Shown: positions 38,491 to 50,029, numbered from the stretch's first letter. The stretch: DNA of 64,000 nucleotides from Nephrocerus scutellatus (GCA_947095585.1 OX352762.1:88214749-88278748), one strand, 5' to 3'. Program-made: numbers and translations. The notes: generated from the letters alone by a model not told the origin.

Positions 38491-39222
38491 TATGGATAAA
38501 AAAAATAGTAGCTGGTTTATTAGGTTTAGTTCCGCTTAACAAAGACGCACCCTATACGTTCATCTACTTACTTAGCTAATCGCGTTATGCAAGGTTTTGG
38601 AAGGATGTGTGAGCCTGGAAATGCAAAATCTAAAATATCTTTTGTGAATTTCTTTATATCTGTGATCCATCTCTTTTGCATGCATATGGTTTTATAGGAA
38701 ACTAGGTTACAGCATTTATGCTTTCCAAAACTTCAGCAATTCTACCTAATTCGTATATTTTTTTGTAATGTCTCGGCTCAGCGAAAATGTAATTAACATA
38801 ACATTATAATTTCACTTTCGTGGATCTCACTTTAAACTTATTCGTTATATATCATATTCTAACTTCGCAATCGGTGATTAGAAACTCAATTAAGTTACAA
38901 CAACCAACCAACCACTCAGACATGGTTTGAATGGCAAAGGAAGCATAAATCGATTTCTATTTCTCAGTGTCCAAAAAACCGACGAACATTGAAACTTTTT
39001 GTCCTGCAAATTATTGTTAACCTAGTAACAACAAGTTCATTAAAGTTCAAATAACTTTGCGTGCGGGAAAAAACAAACAAAAGTACATAACAACCTCAGC
39101 CGTCTAGACATTGTCAAAATCGGAAAATTTATTTTCAATTCAATTTTTGAAGGATGTAAATTACGTGTTTAATTATTTTTACTTAATTTGGAACTGTTAA
39201 TTAACATTTTAAACAATTTGCA
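38491..39222. other. Upstream region of TEX9-like gene
   Basis: AT-rich; no clear TATA/initiator pair was seen. Contains no recognised element. Confidence 0.35.
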
Positions 39223-40564
39223 ATGAGTAAGTTTATATCGCGTGAAAAGGAATTTCGTAAAATTAACGAACAACTGAATAAAATGACAACACAGACTCTG
39301 GAAACAGCCATGGAACAGGCTGCTAAGTCTTCTAGAAAGTCGGAATCAAAATATCTTACATACACCAAAGGGAAAGGTCCAAGTTCATTGCTATTGACTA
39401 AAAGTATAGCGGCTTCAGAAGATTTAAATACTCCCACTGAAACTCTAAGAGACACATCAAACACATCTACTGCTAGGGATATTCAAACCAATAGGAAGGC
39501 TATGAGAGTGAGAGCAGATTGTGAACTTGGAGCGATTACTGAGAGACGAAGAGCAATTGGGTCTAATCCACGATCCACAGCAGTCGGTAGAATGATTGCA
39601 AAGACTTCGAGTACTGTAAGTCGCATCAGCACTGTTCCAAAAAAGACCGACACTGCCACAATACTAATCGCAATGTATAAAAATCAGAAGTTTAGTGAAA
39701 GTCCATCTCTTCAGAGTATAGCTGTACATGAGCATAATTCATTATATAGCAAAGCACTAATACCTGTCTCATCAACGCCAACGGATGTCGATAGTTATGC
39801 CTCAATATCGCCTACTGCGTCCAAACAGTCAGTAGCTTTGTCTGTCAGTAGCCACACCGAAAATCTGCCTAAAAAGAACCTTAGCTCAAATGGTCTAATC
39901 AAGTGAGGGTTTTTCTGAAAAAATACAATACATACATAAACAGCATTAACAAACTTCCATTTTCTACAGGTACCTCAAATCTAAATTCGCTATTCTCAAA
40001 GAAGACCATGAAAAGCTTCTTTTAGAGATGTCAAAACAAAAGGCTTTGGTCGAAAAAAGCCTCGAACGTCAAAAGAAAATTGAGTCGCAGCGTGATCAAG
40101 CGTTCATTAAAAACAACTCTCTAAGCGAACAGTTGACTAAAATTGGAGCACAGCTAGAGGAAGCAATGCGAAGACTTAAGGAACGAGATACTGAACAAAA
40201 TTCCTGCCAAAAAGAGTTGGAAGCAGTTCGCCGAGAACTAAAAGTCCTATCGCAAGCGAATAACAATCTGGAGAAGCGGCTATATCGAGCAAATGAGGAT
40301 CTTGAGAACTCAAAAAACACACAGGATGTAATGAGGAAAACTGAACGTGAAATAAGAGAAAGTTCTCGCTTAGACAACGAGACACGGGACAAGCAAATTA
40401 AATCGTTAAAAAAGCAACGAGCAGACCTTATGAACGCATACAAGAAGCAGCTTTTTCTCATCGATAATCTCAAGCGACAAAATATCTGTATGGAACAATC
40501 GCGAATGATTACTTTCGGCGAAAAGGAATTTACTAAAGTTCTCGAGTGGAGTTCAAAAAATTGA
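39223..40564 (+). CDS. TEX9: TEX9-like coiled-coil protein
   Basis: Two exons, 39223-39902 and 39970-40564, join across a 67-bp GT-AG intron to encode 424 aa. The N-terminus (FISREKEFRKINEQLN) matches the short helix at the start of TEX9 proteins. Residues about 50-225 are Ser/Thr-rich and low in complexity. From YLKSKFAILKEDHEKL onward the protein is one long charged coiled coil. The C-terminus has the family hallmark: YKKQLFLIDNLKRQ, then FGEKEFTKVLEW. TEX9 is testis-enriched and coiled-coil in vertebrates; a cilium or centriole-related role is suspected from its distribution, and that is inference here. A poly(A) signal AATAAA lies at 40626-40631. The gene sits upstream of SIFa on the same strand, with a retroelement fragment between them. 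The 39223 ATG is the first in frame after AT-rich leader. Confidence 0.9.
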
Positions 40565-41029
40565 AGAATGTTTTCTTATATGTCTTCTGCTTTGTAACTT
40601 TTTTCCATCCTCTGTAAATTGTTTCAATAAATTGTTGTATTGTTTTTTATGTGCGTTCTTGAGAGCGAACAAACAGATAAATTTAACGCTTCTTAACCTT
40701 TAACTACTCGCGCCGGTGTATTTTGTACAACACTTGAACTAAAATTACCACTATTTCAAATTTCAAAATTGGAGTTTTGCTCCAACAAAATGAAAAAAAC
40801 TGTCGTTGTAAACATTTATTTAGAAGTGAGTCGGTGTGGTTGACAAAATGCTCCACGTGAGTATACCAACTTCAACCACAGTCACAGTTTTTTGAGAAGC
40901 TCTACTTGAACCAATACTTCTATCACAGTTTATGACTTTTATAACTATTGTGCAACATATATCTTTTTAATATAATTATGTTATAATGCAATATATATTT
41001 TGTTTTAAAAATATATATATTTTTAAATT
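40565..41029. other. 3' flank of TEX9-like gene
   Basis: Holds the poly(A) signal (40626-40631), then AT-rich DNA with no gene. Confidence 0.4.
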
Positions 41030-42115
41030 ATTTCCAGTGGTGTCCAAAATGTCCACGCCAATGACATTCAGATCCATATGAAGATTCCTTCTTTAGCCGC
41101 ACAACAATGATTAGCCCTAGGCATCCAGCTGCCCAAATAACACAACTTATCGACTTCCTCTATCTGATGTCCGTCAATCGAGAGATCACATGTTCCACTA
41201 GCGTTAACGCGAAGTAGTTTTGTTTTTGAGACGTTAATTTTTAAACCGCTTTGTTAGCGTGGAGTTCTAGTGAGTTTAATGTTCGCTCCATCTCGCCTAG
41301 CGATTGTGATAGGAGACAGATATCATTGGCTTGTCCAGGTCTTCTAAGCGGTGAAAAACATTCCATGGCATTCCCGATGGAGTACGGGTTACTATTTTCA
41401 TCACCCAGTCGATGGCAATTGTGAAAAGCAATGGTGAGAGGGTGCAACCTTGCTTGACTCCCGATTAGGTGTTGAAAGGTGAGCCAAGATGACCGTTATG
41501 AATGACGCGGCATGTTGTGGGTTGATGGACATGCCTGGCGAATTACAATTCAAAACATTCTTAAAATGTTCTTTCCAGCGGGTTAATTGTTGTTCCTCCA
41601 TAAGGATCAAAGAGCCGTCTATTGCCTTAACAGGGTAGTTGATGTGGTGTTTCTTGTTGGCGAGCTTACGAGCGAGTTGGTATACTGTGCTGTATTGTCT
41701 ACTATGCTTGTGTGCTTGTGTTGCGATGTAGCTTAGTTATCCTCGTTTGTGGTTCCTAACTGAATGGCCAACTTGCCGGTCCAGATCCCTATACTTTCGC
41801 ACTACTGCGCTTCGCTCGGCACCCGAGGCCGCGTTTAACACGGCTTTGATGGATTGGCGTTCACGAATGGTGTCCCATGTGCTATCTGATATCCATTATT
41901 TTCTAGTTTTGTCGGGATAACCTAAAATGGTTGAGGCTGCTTCCGTATACGTATTTACTGTTTTCTCCCATTTAGACTCTAGGGTTTAGGGCTGTATCTC
42001 AGAGAGAGACTGTTGTACGCGGGATACATATTGCAGTTTCACAGCTGGGTCTTTCAGTGCTGCTACAGCTGGCTTTTTCGTTGTTTGACTTCGTGTGGTT
42101 GAGTGGACAGCGAGC
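41030..42115 (-). mobile_element. Second RTE-like non-LTR family, truncated
   Basis: Minus strand, in order: ILGYPDKTRK and RERQSIKAVLNAASGAERSA near 41950-41800, ANKKHHINYPVKAIDGSLI, then EEQQLTRWKEHFKNVLNCNS at 41600-41540. The linker and part of the RT are lost near 41470. RT follows from about 41440: GCTLSPLLFTIAIDWVMK, LGEMERTLNSLELHANKA, then INVSKTKLL, ASGTCDLSIDGHQIEEVDKL and YLGS. The YADD position reads ANDI, so the catalytic Asp pair is lost. Clearly different in sequence from the 31-kb family. Confidence 0.8.
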
Positions 42116-42650
42116 TTCAATCGCACACTGCCAACCACAAGCGATGTTATATACATAGCTTAGCTTATTTTAGTTCGTTAGTTTTATGCGTACCACATTT
42201 CAGCTAATAATTTTGATCACATAGCTTAGTGTGCAATAAATAATTAAATCGCTTTATTTACAAAAACATAGTTTATGACGCATAGATTAGCTTAGTTGAA
42301 GTGTACTGATTGTTGGAAAATTTTCAAGGCAAATTTCGTTGATTTTATGCAAATTTTATAGAAGTAACGATGCACCCCGAAATTAACTGTAATAAAAATC
42401 CATCTCGTATAAAATGTATAGCCTAGGTAAGTAAATGATTTGAACTTATAGGCGACCTCGTAATCTGTATTCACCAGTGCGATTTTAATTAATCTGATTA
42501 ATAAAGCAATCTTACGCACAATTACGTACCATACCTCTTGGGAGTGAACAAGAACTTCATTATTTAACTGGAATTTAATTATTTTCTATATTATACCCAC
42601 CACCAGTTCATTAAATGTTTACGTGTACTGAGCCAGGCATCTAAGAATAA
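42116..42650. other. Distal upstream region of SIFa
   Basis: AT-rich, with repeated CATAGCTTAG-like words (42153-42230). No gene was recognised; enhancers for SIFa may lie here but none is visible. Confidence 0.35.
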
Positions 42651-42690
42651 TATAAAAGCAAAGGATTTACCAGATATGAGCATCAGTTCA
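42651..42690 (+). promoter_or_regulatory. Core promoter of the SIFamide gene (TATA box plus initiator)
   Basis: TATAAAA at 42651-42657 is followed 34 bp later by TCAGTT at 42683-42688, a good insect initiator with the transcribed A near 42685. This predicts a 5' leader of about 74 bases before the ATG at 42759. A strong TATA with Inr is common for tightly cell-restricted peptide genes. Confidence 0.75.
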
Positions 42691-42758
42691 CTTACATCGT
42701 TCATCGAGTCGATTCGATTCCAATAACATAGAATAAACTAAAACCAACCGAACGAAAA

Positions 42759-43045
42759 ATGGCTTTGATTCGAGTTCTTTCAATCTTCCTTTTTTCTTTT
42801 TTGATTGTTGCTGCATTCATGGATACAAGTGATGCGGCCTACAGGAAGCCCCCATTTAATGGAAGCATTTTTGGCAAAAGGAACAGTATTGGTAAGCTTA
42901 TGACTAGGCCAGGCTGCTTGTTTGATATGCATTTGTAATGAATTCTTTTTATTTCGCAGAATACGACAACGGTAAAGCTATTACCGCAATGTGTGAAATT
43001 GCATTAGAAGCTTGCCAATCATGGTTTCCTCAAGAAAACAAATAG
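42759..43045 (+). CDS. SIFa: SIFamide neuropeptide precursor
   Basis: Two exons, 42759-42891 and 42960-43045, encode 72 aa, the length I recall for the Drosophila precursor. Residues 1-26 form a hydrophobic signal peptide ending in SDA. Residues 27-38 are AYRKPPFNGSIF, followed by Gly39 (amide donor) and Lys40-Arg41 (dibasic cleavage site), so the product is AYRKPPFNGSIF-amide. The remaining C-terminal peptide contains two cysteines (MCEIALEAC) as in other insects. SIFamide is known from four pars intercerebralis neurons in flies and modulates courtship, sleep and feeding through the SIFa receptor. The intron is phase 1 and sits just after the KR site. Downstream AATAAA signals lie at 43133-43138 and 43143-43148. 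The reading is unambiguous because the mature peptide is near-invariant among insects. Confidence 0.97.
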
Positions 43046-43562
43046 ACGATGGCGAATATAAGATTTTATTCTATGCGACCACGACTAACCGCTTACTCTT
43101 GTTACTCTATTTAAATGTTTCGTTGCGACTATAATAAAATGAAATAAAATATAACTACTTAAATAAATAATTTCAAAAGTTGGCAGAATTTATAGACCAA
43201 ATTTGCGCTTTTTTAAAAGGAATAAAAGAAATATTTTTCTCATTACTTAAAATTGAAGTATTATCAGTTTTCAAAGTTAATCGCAAGTCAAACCGAATCG
43301 AAATCTATTTAACGCAATGTCTCCTAAACAGTTTTCCCGTCTATAATACAGACTAGTGGCACGGTTTAATGTATACATTGGCTGAGCGAAAGTGGTCTTA
43401 TGTAATGGCATTTTAAAATGACGAATAAATTAATACTAGCAATTATAATTGCAGTCGTAAGCGTCAGCAATAAGACGCATTTTGTAAGCCTAGTAAGAAA
43501 CTTTTAACAAGTGTTAGTGACTAAGTTGTCGAGGTTTTTTTTACTTTGCGAAGGTTACTCTA

Positions 43563-43693
43563 CTCTCACAATGGAAAAACTTAATACTTAAGACTTAAAG
43601 GATTGTATAGATTTCCAACATAACAAGCAAAATTTTTTTTGTTAAAAGCAAAATCTATGCACTGTAAGTCTTGCACTTGTTCCATTGTGAGAG
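43563..43693. repeat. 131-bp inverted repeat between SIFa and Start1
   Basis: CTCTCACAATGGAA at the left is mirrored exactly at the right end (43693 inward). Further pairing of AAGACTTA and ATAGATTT blocks gives an imperfect hairpin with an A/T-rich loop. A tiny MITE is likely; a hairpin RNA is possible. Confidence 0.6.
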
Positions 43694-44051
43694 CTCCCTT
43701 AGTTAAAAGAAGTTATGACATCAAGTTATTCGGTTTGGATGAATCCAGTCAGAAATCTAATTGTTTAATTTATAAAGAATATATAACGTTTTGATAATAT
43801 TCACAAATGTTAATTGAACTTTATAAAGTAAAAATATACACAAGATTATAACAGGTGGGCGACGTTTTAAATATAAGTTATCAAAAAGAATATGCAATAT
43901 TATAATGTACTAATGAAATCATGTATGCAATTCAAAATTATGTTATTTTTATTCGATATTTTTAAGGACTTTGAGACTATATAGAAATATTCAACGTAAC
44001 CAACAGACATTTTAATTATTCATTTTTTCGTAAAAGTTAAAAAAAGCACGT

Positions 44052-47000
44052 TTAATTAATTTGGTTTTGCCAATTTCTAGGCAATTTTTTTCGCTTTTTG
44101 TGCAATTCACTGACATATTTACGCAGGTATGTCATGTAGTCTGTCATGAACGTTGTGTAGGCCTAGAGACAAAAAAAAAACGGAAAAATGTAATAAGAAA
44201 ATTTTTTGTTTAAAATTATGTGCTTAGTAGAACTTACAGTGTCTAAAACATAACGCGGTACATATCCCTTTAAATCCAAGCAGAGAAGCCATTCAAAAAT
44301 GCAGGCATCAGATTTTCCGTCGATCTCACGCATAGCCCAACAAGCCACAATATTTTCTCCTCTAAAAAAACACAAATTTATTTTTATATTCTATGGTTTT
44401 CCCTCCTTTTCAAGTGACCTTGTGTACTTTGATGTAGATGGAACCGACGGATAGTCAATACTTATAGCGGCACTAACATACACACGATCTTTTGAGGTCG
44501 TCTCTTCAGCCGGCTGAAATGATCCCTTGGCATCTTGAAATTCCTCGTTCAATGGCGGGGGATCAGAAAAATCAACAAGAATATTAAAATCTTTAGCACC
44601 TAAACTTTTACTAAGTGTCTGGAAAGCAGCAGAGGAGTTTGATTGATTATCAACGAAACCTGTCACACTACCGCTCGATATTTTTGTTCTACTGCTTTCC
44701 ACACTTCCGGGCAGATGTTCATTTTCACCGGATATCGTAGAAACGCTGCCTTCACACGAGCGATCAAAAGTACTATCGTCGTCGACATCGCAATCAGTTT
44801 TGCTAACTTCATCGTCGTCACTGTCTTCAATTAGTTTGCCACCGCGACACAATCGCCAACATCGCAAATTAACAAAGTCGCGACTTTTTACCAGTCCACC
44901 ACCACCACCTACCGTGGCCTGATAAGTTATATCGGTGTAGGTGTTTACTTTCTGCAAAAGTATTATAAAATGATTTCTATTTAAAAACACATACATATAT
45001 AAGATAAAACAAATTTACACGAATTATTTTTGACTCCAAGAGGGTTGGATTCCATTTAGGCACTCCTTCGATCTTGTAAAATAGTTCTTCTAGGAGTGCT
45101 TTGGCGGGAAATTTAATGCGCCCCTACGTAAAGAATAATCAGATTATATAAATATTGAACAGAACAGACACTTACAGTTAGTCTATAAATTTTTCCTAAT
45201 TTTTCTCTGTGTGTGCTGCGAATTGTATCACCTTTTTGGGTGACTTTTTCAACTTTCCAATCCGATGACTCTAGAAGATTGTAGGCTTTTCTAACGCAAT
45301 CTAATCCCATTTGACGATATTCTTCATCCTGCAAAAATGGTATAAAGATTTTGTACAAAAAAAGCTGTTTAAAGGAAAGATTTGCCAGTTTTTACTTGAA
45401 ATACAACCGGCGACATGCTGGTCACAATTTTCACTAACGGTTAAAAAAAACGGTAAACCAATGATGCCTTACAAAGAATGGAAAATGAAGCTATCCAGGT
45501 AAGAATAGATGAATTATCCCTTCTTTTAATTGTATTCATTGAATGAATAGCATATTGGTTTTGTGAACAAAACAATGAATAAATAAAAGATCTCCTATGC
45601 AAAATGCTCTATAAAATATACAAGCCATTGACGAGTTCCGGTGAATTTACTTTTAAATTCAATAGGGATGAATAAAAGATAAGAAGTGCTCATGAGAATT
45701 TATGCACACACACACAATTTTATAAAATATGTATTCCTTTGATGATGATGATGATTTGAAATCCGTGTGTCAATTGGTCTGAATTATTGCGCACCATAAG
45801 ATGTAATGGAAATGTTTGGTATTTAACAATTTATTAGGTATTGTTAATAGTTTAGGTACTTAACGATTCCAATAGAAATTTTACAGAATTCTACAACTAA
45901 TTGATAAGAGTATTTGAGATAATATCTCCACCTATAGGTGTGGAGAAAACCCTGCAATCCGGTTTGCAGAAACCCACTTTAAGTGTTAATGAATAGTACA
46001 AACTTGCGGTCAAATGACATGGAATTTTTAGATTGAGTCATGTTAAGTTTGTCAAATTTTTGGTAAAATTTCAAAGGTAAGGAGCTTTTATAAATTCGTT
46101 GAAAAATTTGTCTATCCTATAGTTTATTAACTTAATTATACTGAGTTGGTTTTTGGTTGTTTAACTTACATTATATTATTACGAAATATATACATAATTT
46201 GTTTATACTTCTTTACACTCAATACAGTTTTGAGTTTACTCCTAAAGAATCGATTTTCATATATAGAAAAAAATAACACAAAAAATTATATGGGGAGTGA
46301 TATAGTGTTAACAAAAATTGAAGTCGTTCGTTTTTGACCTCACACACGAGTGAGCTAAAATTTTATGAGTAGCTATATCTACGCGTGTGACGCGTGTCGC
46401 ATGGAAATGCATGGCAAAGTGGAACTGGTATATATCGGCTTCTACTAGTCAGAATTTGTTGAGACTTGTTTTAAAACAATTGGTTAGCGCTCAGCTTGCG
46501 ATGACGTAATTTGTGACGCGTGGCGCGTGGCGCGTGTTATATATGAAAATCGATTCTTAAGGAGTAAACTCCAGTCGCGCGTCGGAGCTGACACGCACCT
46601 TTTTATGTGGGTGCTAGTGTCTCTAAGGCTAATGCCACACGAGCTCCAAAAAGGTCCGCGCGCCCGGAGAAAATTTCGTTGTTGTCACAGGAGCTGCATT
46701 TTGACCGCGCGACAGCATATTTTGCTGATCATGCTTGTTAGTTTAGTTTGGTTATTCAAGATGAATACAGTTCAAAATAATGTTTTATTTTTATATTTGT
46801 TGCAAAAAGAAAGAAGGAATCAATACGATCCATGATTTCCTTTCCTAAATTCATTAATTTAATTTATGTATTGCAACCGGGAAATTTAAAAATGCATTTA
46901 GACTCACATTGCCTTTTAAAAAATTAAATTTTAAATGAAGCGCTCCAATTTGGACGCTCGTATGTTCATTCTGATATATAACAGTACCCCTCATGACGCA

Positions 47001-50000
47001 CTACGATGCCTTTGAAAAATTAAATTTTAAATGACGCGCTCCCATTTGGACGCACGTGTGTTCATTCTGATACATAATAGTACGCTCTACGGTTCGCGCG
47101 CCATGAAGGGAAGTCGCTGCGTAAAAAAGGTCGCGCGACCATACCGACTCCTTTTTGTTCGTGGACGCTCGTGTGTACTATTCCATTGGTTTTCTGGGTA
47201 CTCATGGCGCGCGACCAAATGGGAGCGCGCCAAAAGGAGCTCGGGTGTCATTAGCCTAATAGTTAGTGCGTTGCCTTCGCCACTTGTCTCTTGTTCAATG
47301 TACTTAACTTGTTTTAATTGTAAATTTAAATTATATTTATTTCTTTTATTATTTATGTTTATATTTATAATATTATATATATTATATTATATTTATTTAT
47401 TTAGACGAAATTTTAATATAAAGTTTTGTCTCCGGAAATACACATTTGGTACAAAATTTCAAATAAACCGGGCTTTGGAAAGTGGGTTTAAAATTTATCG
47501 CAAGATTCCACAACAAACAGACCGACCGACCGGCAGACAGACGTGCCACGGGCAAGCGAATTTAAAAATTTAAATTTTTCTTGTAAATTCTCTGATCGGA
47601 GATTCGATTTTGTGGTGAAATTCCCCATTTGGTTATGACACAACGTACACAACGTACACACAACGACGTACGAAGTACCACTAAAATTCTTTCTTCTGAG
47701 TTGAGTTAAGCTGTAAAGGAGTGTGAGTGCGTAACCAGTTCTTCATATACTCGTAATATTGTACAAAACACAAATTAAGAATACACTCGCTCAACTGAGT
47801 TAACAACACATTTCAGTTGCGGAACCATTCGGTTTTGTATAAAAAATTTTGTTCTACTTCCTCTTGATATCTCTATACTCTCTGCTGCACAACACCAAAA
47901 CAACTTCAATCGTAAAGCAAGCAGCGCTGCTTACAGCGCATCAGCGCACACAGAACCCAGTCATTATATGATATTTTATTATGATATAATCTGATGCCGC
48001 TAAATGAAAAAATTTGTATGGGAGCCCCTGATCCCGCAGCCCGATCTCTCTGAAATTTTAGTAGAAAGTATTGTATTGGAAATATACATGTGGTACAAAA
48101 TTTCAATTAAACCGGGCTTTGGGAAGATCAGAAAATCTGACCAGCCAGCCAGCCACGGGCACGCGAAGTTAATATAGAGAATTTAAAAATGAAACTTTGT
48201 TCACGCTTAACTCGAAGACGTTCAACCGATATAGTTGAAACTTTTGGATGTGGAGGGGGCCGTTTGGGTGGATGTTTGTATGGGTAGTGTGGAAATTATG
48301 TTCAGGGTGTTGACGTTGTGGGTGGCTAGGTATTGTTTGCATGAAATTGACTCGAAGACCGTGCATTTAATTAATAGTGCTGATATCTATTGGGTGGTGG
48401 GGGGTGGGCATTATCGCAAGGTGGGTCTTGAAGAGTCTTGATGGCCAGTTGGCAGGGAGGTAGTTTGGGGGAGGCAGCCAGGCAATGCTGAGTATTTCAA
48501 CTAGTATTTAATTAATTTACGCACTGTTAAAAAAGAAAGAATTTAAATTTAAAGTTTTTTTCATTCGCGAGAGGTGGGGCCTTGAAAAATACTTTTGTTG
48601 TTTCCTGGGTTTCGAACTACGAACCCTCTGCTCAGAAATCCATGCACTTAAACACTGATCTACGGCGCCCACACGGCTCGCTCGTTGTAATAATATATTT
48701 ACTAGTTTTAATACTATATTTACTAAGTCTCTTAATTATAGTCACTACCTTACAATATGTTTTAAATGTACTTTTTTTAAAGACCTAAATAATAATAAAG
48801 AAGAAGTTATACAACAAGGTTGGAGTGAAGTTAATTACTATATTGATAATATCTTATTAAATAATCCGTCAATAAGAACAGGCTCAATTTGATAACTAAA
48901 ACAAACCTATGAAATAGTAATAAACGCATACCTGTTCTCCTTCTTCATCGCTGTTATGTTCAGAGTCCAATGGTGAGTAAAAGTTTGCTACACTTTCAGG
49001 TGGATTATCTGTTTGCGCTGCCAAAAATGGTGCCATCAATGGCGATCGGTCTGATGAAGATGCTACGGCTATGGAAAATTGCATGATAATTAAAACATTT
49101 AATATTTTCGTTTAAAAACCAAACATTGCCTACTCAAAACCTAAATCCGTAATAATAACCTGAGAAATATCTCCTTGCATGTCGTTCCTGTGGTATAACA
49201 CGACAATCTAAAAACCATGCTTCTCCCCAGGCCAAAACAAACGATGTGATTATAAGAATCACCTCGAAAACTTGCTGGTGAGATTGGACCCACTGTGTTT
49301 GTATGAAACTTAACATCAATTGTTTTGTTTTTTTACTTTTTTAATTTACTTACATCATAAACGAAAACTTTAGATATAAGTATCAAGCACGATGAGCTAG
49401 TGGACAGCTGAAATCAGAATCAAAATCGTGAAACACAATTTCTTAGAAGTGATTAAGGAAAGAACTGTGTACTTACAGCAATAACCAACCAGTGGTTAAC
49501 GTATAGAATAGCATAGAAAAAGATAAGCACTATAAAACGGCAAACAGCCGTTACCACAATATCAAAAAGGGACGTGTACACTGTGTAATGAATCACCTGC
49601 TTCTGGAAAGCTTGAAAAATGTTGTCTCCGTTAATCTGAATGAAATTTTAAAAAAATTAGGAGTGCATATTTACTGTAAACTTAATGCTTAGCCTCACCA
49701 TAATGCAAATTAGCCATAAGAGTGACACAAAAACCAGATCGAAAGTAACAAACAAACAAAAAAACCGTCTAATCACTGACATTCGTCCATCCTGCATATA
49801 ACCTCCAAGAAATTCTTCAGTAATCAGATTTATGGAATGTGTTCGGGCTAGAATTATATCAATCAATTAAATACTAAAAATATGTATATTGAGAAGAATA
49901 CAACTTACTTAAATCGAATTGTCCTTGGGCTTGCGGGAAATAAGCTCCGCCACGATAGCTCATTTGACGGGTATTGCTATAAATCGATTCAGCAGCACTT

Positions 50001-50029
50001 CGAATATCGTCGGACTCATTATGGGACAT
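44052..50029 (-). CDS. Start1: Start1: STARD3-like MENTAL plus START-domain sterol transfer protein
   Basis: Eleven exons: 50029-49909, 49847-49699, 49635-49477, 49407-49354, 49292-49160, 49068-48932, 45328-45176, 45123-45019, 44951-44419, 44361-44238 and 44162-44052; all phases agree and give 592 aa. Residues about 51-205 form a MENTAL-type region with four membrane helices, including [22 protein letters not shown] (234-242) matches the phospho-FFAT motif region of STARD3, which binds VAP proteins at ER-endosome contacts. The START domain begins at [11 protein letters not shown] (from about 253) and contains [26 protein letters not shown] and [11 protein letters not shown]. An acidic Ser-rich insert of about 120 residues (375-500) interrupts it, as I recall for Drosophila Start1. 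Cholesterol transfer for ecdysteroid synthesis is the role suggested in insects. Odd points: exon 9 uses a weak donor (GTCACT), and exon 5 could begin only at TGG (49292) to keep phase. Confidence 0.94.
46232..46571. mobile_element. Terminal-inverted-repeat element in Start1 intron 6
   Basis: GAGTTTACTCCTAAAGAATC at the left continues with GATTTTCATATATA. It is mirrored at 46571-46538 with one or two mismatches, giving arms of about 34 bp around 270 bp. The interior contains alternating GACGCGTG/GGCGCGTG words. No coding sequence. Confidence 0.75.
46627..47256. mobile_element. PIF/Harbinger-like MITE with TAA target duplication
   Basis: TAA (46624-46626) precedes GGCTAATGCCACACGAGCTC, and the right end reads GAGCTCGGGTGTCATTAGCC followed by TAA (47257-47259). 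Three-base TWA duplications and GG-starting ends are typical of PIF/Harbinger. Inside are two tandem copies of a roughly 97-bp unit (46911-47007 and 47008-47100). No transposase. Confidence 0.78.
47415..47600 (-). repeat. Foldback-family fragment in Start1 intron 6
   Basis: CTCCGGAAATACACATTTGG, GGGCTTTGGAAAGTGGGTTT and GTGCCACGGGCAAGCGAATT are the reverse-orientation right-arm words. Confidence 0.7.
47890..48190 (-). repeat. Foldback-family fragment with core palindrome and right terminus
   Basis: Contains AAGCAGCGCTGCTT (47919-47932), GTATGGGAGCCCCTGATCCC, and the end GGGCACGCGAAGTTAATATA with GAGAATTT at 48157-48187. Lies inside Start1 intron 6. Confidence 0.75.
48562..48682 (-). mobile_element. 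tRNA-derived SINE, copy 4 (head only)
   Basis: Minus-strand head GGGCGCCGTAGATCAGTG, then CTGAGCAGAGGGTTCG and GTTCGAAACCC (mutated B box), and the start of the body (CCCCACCTCTCGCGAATG). The rest is missing. Confidence 0.75.

Noticed and set aside
44391..44418. Extension of the Start1 exon with SLEKEGKP and a stop
   Set aside because: Splicing at 44419 restores the conserved [16 protein letters not shown] sequence in phase; the extension is intronic.
47031..47573. 180-codon plus-strand open frame
   Set aside because: It runs across the end of the PIF-like MITE and a foldback fragment inside a Start1 intron, so it is an artefact of repeats.
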